DNA of 5,805 nt from Brachyspira catarrhinii. Its GTDB lineage: Bacteria; Spirochaetota; Brachyspiria; Brachyspirales; Brachyspiraceae. How positions within the stretch are numbered: the stretch's first letter is position 1; each line of letters begins with the position of its first letter. The stretch lies in assembly GCF_005518285.1 (NCBI RefSeq), contig NZ_SJDU01000137.1, positions 1 through 5,805 on the forward strand. The letters are read 5' to 3'. A model generated the notes under the pieces. The model had not been told where the DNA came from. It searched no databases and saw only the letters and a program-made list of their open reading frames with translations. This document shows positions 1-5,332 of this stretch, in pieces. Position numbers and translations under genes: made by a program.

Positions 1-179
1 CTAAAAAGGCTTTTGAAATGGGCGTTCGCGAGGTTGATGTTTATGTAAAGGGACCTGGTATGGGCAGAGAAAGTTCTATAAGAGCGGTTGAAGCGGCTGG
101 TTTGAAAGTTAAGCTCATTAAAGATGTTACTCCGATGCCTCATAACGGATGTCGTCCTAAAAAGAGAAGAAGAATATAA
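1..179 (+). CDS. rpsK: 30S ribosomal protein S11, C-terminal part
   Basis: This is the last 58 codons of S11, cut by the left window edge; the frame runs from base 3 to the TAA at 177-179. S11 is a small-subunit protein of the 30S platform, near the 3' end of 16S rRNA and the E site. The fragment carries the family's [12 protein letters not shown] block and the basic ending [13 protein letters not shown], both strongly conserved in bacterial S11, and nothing looks missing at the C-terminus. rpsD starts 17 nt downstream, the usual order in the bacterial alpha operon, so the two are very probably co-transcribed. The start and upstream control lie outside the window. Confidence 0.97.
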   Translation, partial: KKAFEMGVREVDVYVKGPGMGRESSIRAVEAAGLKVKLIKDVTPMPHNGCRPKKRRRI

Positions 180-196
180 TTTGGAGTTTATAAATT

Positions 197-823
197 ATGG
201 CAAGATACAGAGATGCAAGTTGCAGATTATGTCGAAGAGAACGCATGAAACTCATGTTAAAAGGGGATAGATGCGTAAGCGCTAAATGTCCCATAACAAA
301 AAGAAGAGATGTTCCAGGTCCGATTAACCGAAAAATGAAACAGTTGTCGGAATACGGCGTTCAGATGAGAGAAAAACAAAAAGTTAAAAGAATATACGGA
401 ATATTGGAAAGACAATTTAGAAATTACTATCAAGAAGCTATTCGTATAAGCGGGGTTTCGGGCGAGAATTTGCTTAGATTGTTGGAATTGCGTTTGGATA
501 ATGTGGTTTATAGATTGGGGCTTGCAAAAAGCAGGTCTCAAGCGAGGCAGTTTGTCTATCATGGATTTATATCCGTTAATGGCAAAAAAATGACAATTCC
601 GTCTTATTGCGTGAAAGTGGGAGATAAAATTTCCATTACCGATAGAGGAAACGCGATAGGACAATTTAAGGAAATAGTAGAGGATTTGAAAAACGAATAT
701 GTTCCAGCTTGGCTTAATTTGGATTTATCAAGCAAAACGGGAGAGATAGTTACTTTGCCTATAAGAGAACATATAGAATATCCTATTAACGAACAGCTCA
801 TAATCGAGTATTATTCTAAATAA
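197..823 (+). CDS. rpsD: 30S ribosomal protein S4, zinc-binding (C+) form
   Basis: S4 is a primary 16S rRNA binding protein that nucleates assembly of the 30S body and lines the mRNA entry tunnel. The 208-residue product has the normal bacterial length. Four cysteines at 9, 12, 26 and 31 form the N-terminal zinc-finger pattern of C+ type S4. The block KLSEYG-like (QLSEYGVQMREKQK) and RIYGILERQFRNYY follow, and an S4 RNA-binding domain lies at about 93-150, with RLDNVVYRLGLAKSRSQARQ and VNGKKMTIPSY. The ATG is 10 nt after GGAG at 183-186 and gives the expected MARY start. The gene sits 17 nt after rpsK and 23 nt before rpoA. In some bacteria S4 represses its own operon, but no leader for this is visible here. 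Confidence 0.98.
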   Translation: MARYRDASCRLCRRERMKLMLKGDRCVSAKCPITKRRDVPGPINRKMKQLSEYGVQMREKQKVKRIYGILERQFRNYYQEAIRISGVSGENLLRLLELRLDNVVYRLGLAKSRSQARQFVYHGFISVNGKKMTIPSYCVKVGDKISITDRGNAIGQFKEIVEDLKNEYVPAWLNLDLSSKTGEIVTLPIREHIEYPINEQLIIEYYSK

Positions 824-846
824 CGGCTATAAGGAGCATTATAAGA

Positions 847-1821
847 ATGGCATTAAAAGAAATATTGGAATCTATTAAGCATCCGCATAAGGTTACTTTT
901 GAGGCTAAAGATTTAACTTCCACTTACGGAAAATTTGTAGCTCAGCCTTTTGAAAGAGGATACGCCGTTACTATTGGTAACGCTTTAAGAAGAGTTTTGT
1001 TATCTTCGATACCGGGATACGCCATTACGGCTATTAAAATAAAAGATGTAAGCAACGAATTTGAAAATGTCGAAGGAATGAAAGAAGACACAATCGTTAT
1101 GATAATGCATCTTAAAAATGTAGTGGTTTCTCTTCCAGATAATATAGAAAGCAAAACCGTTCATATAAAAAAAGACGGTCCTTGCGTTATAACGGCTCGA
1201 GATTTGGTTGAATCCGATTCGTCAGTAAAAGTTTATAACCCCGATTATTATATCGCCACGATAGCGGAAGGTTATAGTTTTGAGATGGAGTTTCAAATAG
1301 ACGGAGGATATAGTTATGTCCCCGCCGAAATGTCCGCCGAACTTGTAAACGATGTTAACTCTATAGTGATAGACGCCATATATTCGCCTATAGTAAGCGT
1401 AAATTCAACGGTAGAGCCTATAAGAGTAGGGCAGAGAGTTGACTACGGCAAACTTACTTTGGAAATAGAAACTAAAGGAAATGTCGCTCCCGATAGAGCT
1501 TTGTCTTGGGCGGCTAAAATATTAAGAGATAATTTAACTTCTTTTATGATGCCAGAGGAAGCGGAAGAAGGCGATATCAAATTTGAAGAAGATACAAAAA
1601 ATTCGGTTTTGGAATCTTTGAAAGATAAATTTGTGGACGAAATTGAATTTTCAGTTAGAACGGCGAATTTCTTGATGACTTCCGATTTGAAAACTCTCGA
1701 TAAAGTAGCCATAAAATCCGAGAGCGATTTGATAACATTGGTAGGCGCAAACGAGATGATTGTCGATGAAATTAAAGAAAAGCTTGCCGAATACGGGGCG
1801 CATCTTGGAATGAGAAAATAA
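847..1821 (+). CDS. rpoA: DNA-directed RNA polymerase subunit alpha
   Basis: Alpha dimerises to scaffold beta and beta' in RNA polymerase; its C-terminal domain contacts promoter UP elements and activators. The 324-residue length is normal. The N-terminal domain (about 1-232) contains FERGYAVTIGNALRRVLLSS at 35-54, the signature region for dimerisation and assembly, and PIRVGQRVDYGKLTLEIET near 191-209. An acidic linker (about 235-262, rich in Glu and Asp) leads to the C-terminal domain at about 263-324, ending EIKEKLAEYGAHLGM. In that domain the DNA-contacting Arg and Asn equivalent to E. coli R265 and N268 are kept (R271, N274). The positions of G296, K298 and S299 are Asn302, Met304 and Ile305, which is unusual. 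AAGGAG at 831-836 supports the start. It lies between rpsD and rplQ in the standard alpha operon order. Confidence 0.98.
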   Translation: MALKEILESIKHPHKVTFEAKDLTSTYGKFVAQPFERGYAVTIGNALRRVLLSSIPGYAITAIKIKDVSNEFENVEGMKEDTIVMIMHLKNVVVSLPDNIESKTVHIKKDGPCVITARDLVESDSSVKVYNPDYYIATIAEGYSFEMEFQIDGGYSYVPAEMSAELVNDVNSIVIDAIYSPIVSVNSTVEPIRVGQRVDYGKLTLEIETKGNVAPDRALSWAAKILRDNLTSFMMPEEAEEGDIKFEEDTKNSVLESLKDKFVDEIEFSVRTANFLMTSDLKTLDKVAIKSESDLITLVGANEMIVDEIKEKLAEYGAHLGMRK

Positions 1822-1839
1822 AAATAACGAGGATATAAA

Positions 1840-2223
1840 ATGAGACATAGAGTAAGCGTTAAAAAATTTAATAGAACGAGCGCGCATAGAAAGGCTATGC
1901 TTTCAAATATGCTCACTTCTCTTTTGAAGTATGAGAAAATTGAAACTACTAAAGAAAAAGGCAGAGCGATAAAACAGCTTGCGGATAAAATTATTTATAG
2001 AGCGAAAACAGATAATCTTCATAACAGAAGAATAATCGCCAAATATATAAAAGACGAAACGGTATTGAGAAAATTATTTAACGATATAGCTCCGAAATAT
2101 GCGGATAGAAACGGCGGTTTTGTGAGAAAAATTTTATCATATAAAAGATTCGGAGACAACGCCGATATGTGCGTGGTTATGCTTTGCGATGGCTCGTCCG
2201 CTAAAACAGAAGTGAAAAAGTAA
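1840..2223 (+). CDS. rplQ: 50S ribosomal protein L17
   Basis: L17 is a large-subunit protein close to the peptide exit side of the 50S subunit. The 127-residue product matches the usual bacterial length. It opens with the conserved MRHRVSVKKFNRTSAHRKAM block and continues with LLKYEKIETTKEKGRAIKQL and a mid-protein NRRIIAKYI segment. It ends with a short basic tail (AKTEVKK). GAGG at 1829-1832 sits 7 nt before the ATG, and the gene begins 18 nt after the rpoA stop, so translation is probably closely linked. It is the last gene of the classic ribosomal/alpha cluster here. No hairpin-plus-T-run terminator follows, so some read-through into rho is possible. Confidence 0.97.
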   Translation: MRHRVSVKKFNRTSAHRKAMLSNMLTSLLKYEKIETTKEKGRAIKQLADKIIYRAKTDNLHNRRIIAKYIKDETVLRKLFNDIAPKYADRNGGFVRKILSYKRFGDNADMCVVMLCDGSSAKTEVKK

Positions 2224-2234
2224 AATTAATAAAA

Positions 2235-2263
2235 TTTCAAATTAATTAAATATTATATATATT
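2235..2263 (+). promoter_or_regulatory. possible weak sigma-70-type promoter for rho
   Basis: In the 68-nt gap after rplQ, TATATT at 2258-2263 matches the -10 consensus at 5 of 6 positions. TTTCAA at 2235-2240 lies exactly 17 nt upstream but matches the -35 consensus at only 3 of 6 positions. Transcription would start near 2270, leaving a leader of roughly 20 nt before the rho ATG. The region is so AT-rich that chance matches are likely. The alternative is that rho is transcribed by read-through from the rpoA operon. Confidence 0.25.
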
Positions 2264-2282
2264 TGCATACATTATTTGCATA
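2261..2282 (+). repeat. 9-bp direct repeat just upstream of rho
   Basis: ATTTGCATA occurs at 2261-2269 and again at 2274-2282, separated by CATT, giving a 13-bp period. The second copy runs into the first base of the rho Shine-Dalgarno sequence (AGGAG, 2282-2286). Placed here it could be a protein or RNA binding site acting on rho expression, or a small chance duplication. No function can be assigned from sequence alone. Confidence 0.5.
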
Positions 2283-2286
2283 GGAG
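2282..2286 (+). promoter_or_regulatory. Shine-Dalgarno sequence that sets the rho start
   Basis: AGGAG lies 5 nt before the ATG at 2292 and supports the long form of Rho that includes the Asn-rich N-terminal extension. The next in-frame ATG, at 2463 (Met58), is preceded only by AAT/GAA codons with no comparable ribosome binding site. Confidence 0.8.
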
Positions 2287-2291
2287 TATCT

Positions 2292-3773
2292 ATGGATTTT
2301 TTGGAAAAAAATAAAGAAACCGAAGAAAATTTAGAAACGGAATCCGTTTCAGCTCCCGTTAAAGTTAGGAGCGTTAGAAAAAAAGTCGTAAAAAAAGCCG
2401 TTTTGGTTAATGGCGAGAATAATTCAAATAATTTAAATAATAATAACGAAGAAGATAATAATATGGAATACGAAGAGACTCAAAATATCGAAAGACCTCA
2501 AGATATCGTATATATAAATAAATTAAGCTGCCTAACTTTTGAAGAATTATTGGAATTTGCAAATAGCTACGGATTAAAAAGAGACGCCAATATTAGAAGA
2601 CAGGAATTGATGCATTTAATATTGAGGACGCATCTCGTTTCTGGAGGAAAAATCGAAGCCGAAGGAACATTGGAAGTTTTGCCAGACGGTTTCGGTTTTT
2701 TAAGGTCGCAGAATATGAATTATTTATCTGGGCAGGACGATATATATATAGCGCCAACTCAAATAAGACTTTTCGGATTAAGGACGGGAGATGTAGTCGG
2801 AGGAGAAGTTCGTCCTCCAAAAGACGATAGCCCAAATAAATATTTCGGACTTTTAAGAATAGAGAGAGTTAACGGAGAAAAGCCAGAGAATCTATATAAA
2901 AGACCTATATTCGACAAACTTACCCCAATATTTCCAAACGAAAGAATCAATTTGGAATTCGCTCCGAATAAAATTTCGACTCGAATAATAAATTTAGTCG
3001 CTCCCATAGGAAAAGGACAGAGAGGTTTAATCGTTTCTCCTCCGAAAGCGGGAAAAACTATGATGCTTCAAGAGATAGCTAACGCGATTTGCAGAAATTA
3101 TCCCGATATAAAACTTTTTATACTTCTTATAGATGAGCGACCCGAAGAAGTTACCGACATGAAAAGGAATGTTCCAGAGGCTGAAGTCGTGGCATCCACT
3201 TTTGACGAACCTCCAGAAAAACATTGTCAGGTTTCCGATATGGTTTTGGAGAAGGCTAAAAGATTGGTCGAAAATAAACATGATGTGGTTATTATACTCG
3301 ATTCCATAACGAGACTTTCTAGAGCGTATAACTTGGTAGTTCCAGCGAGCGGAAAAATACTTACGGGCGGAGTCGATTCGAACGCATTGCATAAACCGAA
3401 AAGATTTTTCGGAGCTGCGCGAAATATCGAAGAGGGCGGTTCTCTTACGATAATCGCATCCGCTTTGGTAGACACTGGAAGCAGAATGGACGATTATATT
3501 TACGAAGAGTTTAAAGGCACGGGAAATATGGAACTTCATTTGGATAGAAAATTTGCAAACCGAAGATTATTCCCAGCGATAGATATAGATTCTTCTTCGA
3601 CTCGGAGAGACGATTTGCTTATGACGGAAGAAGAGCTTGCCAAAATGCGACTTATAAGAAACTTACAGAGCCAAAATATAAATGTTGACGAATACGGATT
3701 TATGGAAAAAATTATCGATAAAATGAATTCCACCAAAAACAATTTCGAATTTCTTAAATTATTAAATTCGTAA
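2292..3773 (+). CDS. rho: transcription termination factor Rho
   Basis: Rho is a hexameric RNA-dependent ATPase/helicase that binds C-rich untranslated RNA and dislodges RNA polymerase. The 493-residue product is longer than the 419 residues of E. coli Rho, mainly at the N-terminus. Residues 1-74 are low-complexity: a basic patch ([12 protein letters not shown], 27-38), an Asn-rich run (11 Asn in 40-57) and an acidic stretch. A Rho N-terminal helical domain follows (about 75-117), then the cold-shock-like RNA-binding domain (about 121-195, with [14 protein letters not shown]). The ATPase core has Walker A PPKAGKT at 250-256, Walker B VVIILD ending at D337, the Q-loop region [14 protein letters not shown], and the R-loop region with TGSRMDD and [11 protein letters not shown]. 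An arginine (R438) sits where E. coli has the arginine finger R366. All catalytic positions I can align are intact, so it should be active. The smr gene starts 14 nt downstream. Confidence 0.97.
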   Translation: MDFLEKNKETEENLETESVSAPVKVRSVRKKVVKKAVLVNGENNSNNLNNNNEEDNNMEYEETQNIERPQDIVYINKLSCLTFEELLEFANSYGLKRDANIRRQELMHLILRTHLVSGGKIEAEGTLEVLPDGFGFLRSQNMNYLSGQDDIYIAPTQIRLFGLRTGDVVGGEVRPPKDDSPNKYFGLLRIERVNGEKPENLYKRPIFDKLTPIFPNERINLEFAPNKISTRIINLVAPIGKGQRGLIVSPPKAGKTMMLQEIANAICRNYPDIKLFILLIDERPEEVTDMKRNVPEAEVVASTFDEPPEKHCQVSDMVLEKAKRLVENKHDVVIILDSITRLSRAYNLVVPASGKILTGGVDSNALHKPKRFFGAARNIEEGGSLTIIASALVDTGSRMDDYIYEEFKGTGNMELHLDRKFANRRLFPAIDIDSSSTRRDDLLMTEEELAKMRLIRNLQSQNINVDEYGFMEKIIDKMNSTKNNFEFLKLLNS

Positions 3774-3787
3774 ATTGAGGATTTAAT

Positions 3788-4369
3788 ATGTCCGAAGATT
3801 CTTATAATAATTCTAAAGATAAAGAATTATTTGAGTTTTATTTGGAACATGGATATTTTCCCGAAGATTCAAATTCAAAAAATAATTTTAAAAAGAATTT
3901 AAAAGATAATTTAAAAAATAAAATCAAAAAAAATATTAATAAAAATAATATAAAAAATTATAATGATAATAATTATACCGAAGAAGACAGAGAGATGTTT
4001 TTGAACGCCGTTAAAAATCTCAATTACTCGAATCATATAAAAAATATTTATAACGATAAAAAAGTTTATTCCAAATTCAAGCCAAATCTAAAAACCGTAA
4101 AACCTCAAGATAGTTTAGATTTGCATGGACTCACGAGAGAAAGAGCGTTGCAAAGTATAAAAAAATTTATTTTCGAGGCTAAAAAAAATAATTTGAAAGT
4201 AGTTTTAATAATTCATGGAAAAGGATTTAGAAGCGAAAATAAAATAGCGGTTTTGAAAGATTTGGTGGAATATTATTTAGCCACAGAAGGCAAATATTAT
4301 ATAAAATACTCGGCGGAAGCTCCAGCAAGGCTCGGCGGAAGCGGCGCAAAATTAATTTATTTGTTATAG
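3788..4369 (+). CDS. Smr-domain protein, putative SmrA/SmrB-like endonuclease
   Basis: The C-terminal half (about 108-193) is a stand-alone Smr domain: SLDLHGLT with the DLH motif at 111-113, IIHGKG at 141-146, and GGSGA at 183-187 near the end. The domain is known as a nuclease in MutS2 tails and in solitary Smr proteins; E. coli SmrB cuts mRNA between collided ribosomes and needs its DxH motif. No MutS ATPase domain is present, so this is not MutS2. EEDREMFLNAVKNL (65-78) resembles the short acidic N-terminal segment of SmrA/SmrB-type proteins. Residues 28-62 are a highly basic Lys/Asn-rich linker encoded by A-rich DNA, possibly for nucleic acid or ribosome contact. GAGG at 3777-3780 supports the ATG. 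The 14-nt gap to rho indicates one transcript. Nuclease activity and the collided-ribosome role are inferred from the family. Confidence 0.85.
   Translation: MSEDSYNNSKDKELFEFYLEHGYFPEDSNSKNNFKKNLKDNLKNKIKKNINKNNIKNYNDNNYTEEDREMFLNAVKNLNYSNHIKNIYNDKKVYSKFKPNLKTVKPQDSLDLHGLTRERALQSIKKFIFEAKKNNLKVVLIIHGKGFRSENKIAVLKDLVEYYLATEGKYYIKYSAEAPARLGGSGAKLIYLL
4309..4342 (+). repeat. 12-bp direct repeat inside the smr gene, read in two frames
   Basis: CTCGGCGGAAGC occurs at 4309-4320 and 4331-4342, a 22-bp period. The copies are therefore read in different frames: the first gives ...SAEA and the second LGGS. The second copy encodes part of the conserved GGSGA motif, so protein constraint explains it. 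The patch is more G+C-rich than its surroundings. It is probably coincidence or a very short duplication. Confidence 0.45.
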
Positions 4370-5320
4370 CTTGTTGTTCAATAATATATCTTCAAGTTTT
4401 TTATTCGTATAAAAATCGGATTTCACTTTTGAGACTATATCCAAAGTCGTTTTTTTAGGTATTTTCAAAACTTTTCCCGTAAATAAATCGTAATTATTTT
4501 TCATAAGTTTTAAGGTTTCGTAGCCCATCATTACCGAAAGCAAACAGAAGCGTCTATATCCTTGAGCCTTTTTTTCTATACTCGTAATATATTCTATGGA
4601 AGGTTTGAATTCGTTATTTGCGCTTTCAATCATTTTACCCAAAACCTCGAGCGATTTATCCATATAAGCCGTGTCTTCAAAATAAGGAGCGGGATTTTCG
4701 TTGTCGAAAAGAGAGGATGGCCAGAATATTCTTTTTTCTTTATAATCCGTTTTTGCGTCTTTTATTATATTAATCTTTTGTAAAAATATTCCAAGTTTTT
4801 TAGCTTTTTCTCTGTCCAAATTAAGTCCGTCCGATAATCGAGTTAATTCTGTTAAATAAATTCCAACCGTTCCCGCGACATAATAACAGTAATCGGTTAA
4901 ATCGTCAAAGTTTGAGATGGCATGGTCTTGATAATAAATCATTCCGTAGCCCATTTCTTTTAAGTAGGAAATAGACATATTTTTTATTTCAATCGGAAAG
5001 TTGAAAAACGATTTAAGGACAATGTCGATATTTTCTATAAGGATTTTATCGTTTTTGTTTATCGTTTTGCTTATTACAACTTTTTTGAAATTTTCTAAAT
5101 TTTTTGTGTCGCCCGTTTTCAATATATTTACGAATCCCGTTATCAAAGTCTCTTTATCTTTAACTTCATGCATCGAATCTTCAATTGTGTCGATTATTCT
5201 CGCAAGCAAATATTGAACTTCCACTTTTATTTTTTTGTTTTTATCGAGCAATGGAATCGCCAAAGCGAAACTCCTTGAAACCAAATCGAGCAAATATTTT
5301 GTGGTAATTTTCTCTCCCAT
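4364..5320 (-). CDS. squalene/phytoene synthase family protein, closest in pattern to squalene synthase
   Basis: Enzymes of this family join two prenyl diphosphates head-to-head (two farnesyl diphosphates to squalene or dehydrosqualene, or two geranylgeranyl diphosphates to phytoene) using Mg2+ bound by two Asp-rich motifs. Visible in the 318 residues are SRSFA at 15-19, the first motif DTIED at 44-48, YCYYVAGTVG at 144-153, and GIFLQKINIIKDAKTD at 177-192 followed by FWP. These blocks follow eukaryotic squalene synthase closely, including the tyrosine of the YVAG block (Y147). NNYDLFTGKVLKIPKK at 275-290 resembles the late squalene synthase region linked to the reductive second step. The second Asp motif is DAKTD instead of DYLED: both outer Asp remain but Glu is Thr. 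There is no C-terminal membrane anchor, so it is probably cytosolic or peripheral. AAAGGA overlapping the ispF stop serves the ATG. The family is certain; the product is inferred. Confidence 0.88.
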   Translation of the reverse strand: MGEKITTKYLLDLVSRSFALAIPLLDKNKKIKVEVQYLLARIIDTIEDSMHEVKDKETLITGFVNILKTGDTKNLENFKKVVISKTINKNDKILIENIDIVLKSFFNFPIEIKNMSISYLKEMGYGMIYYQDHAISNFDDLTDYCYYVAGTVGIYLTELTRLSDGLNLDREKAKKLGIFLQKINIIKDAKTDYKEKRIFWPSSLFDNENPAPYFEDTAYMDKSLEVLGKMIESANNEFKPSIEYITSIEKKAQGYRRFCLLSVMMGYETLKLMKNNYDLFTGKVLKIPKKTTLDIVSKVKSDFYTNKKLEDILLNNKL

Positions 5321-5326
5321 AATTTT

Positions 5327-5332
5327 TCCTTT
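5327..5332 (-). promoter_or_regulatory. ribosome binding site of the prenyl synthase gene, overlapping the ispF stop
   Basis: On the - strand AAAGGA lies 6 nt before the ATG at 5320-5318, and its first two bases are part of the ispF TAA stop at 5333-5331. This suggests translational coupling of the two genes, and it fixes the start that gives an N-terminus just ahead of the conserved SRSF block. Confidence 0.7.

Noticed and set aside
257..664. 135-codon open frame on the - strand inside rpsD
   Set aside because: It overlaps the zinc-finger and S4 domain coding region, which is conserved on the + strand. There is no supporting start signal or homology.
1443..1916. 157-codon open frame on the - strand across the end of rpoA and start of rplQ
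   Set aside because: It is antisense to two certain genes with no family pattern. The hydrophobic stretch comes from complementing Lys/Glu-rich codons.
2224..2260. AT-rich inverted segments after rplQ (AATTTCAAATT, AATTAATT) as a terminator
   Set aside because: They have no usable loop and no G+C-rich stem, as expected by chance in such AT-rich sequence.
2463..2465. Alternative rho start at Met58, just after the Asn-rich run
   Set aside because: No Shine-Dalgarno sequence precedes it, whereas the ATG at 2292 has AGGAG 5 nt upstream. The shorter form remains possible but is less supported.
3027..3539. 170-codon open frame on the - strand inside rho
   Set aside because: It lies fully antisense to the conserved Rho ATPase core, and its translation shows no recognisable domain. 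It is a by-product of codon bias in rho.
3788..4369. Smr gene as a fragment of mutS2
   Set aside because: There is no MutS ATPase or KOW region upstream. The gene has its own ribosome binding site and an N-terminal segment typical of solitary Smr proteins.
4368..4402. CTTG...CAAG pairing followed by six T, a possible + strand terminator after smr
   Set aside because: The stem is only 4 bp plus weak outer pairs, with a 19-nt loop and low G+C. It is not convincing, and it lies in the 3' end of the opposite gene.
4562..5216. Short + strand open frames antisense to the prenyl synthase gene (4562-4783 and 5001-5216)
   Set aside because: The - strand protein has conserved catalytic motifs across this region, and the + strand frames are Phe/Ile-rich shadows.
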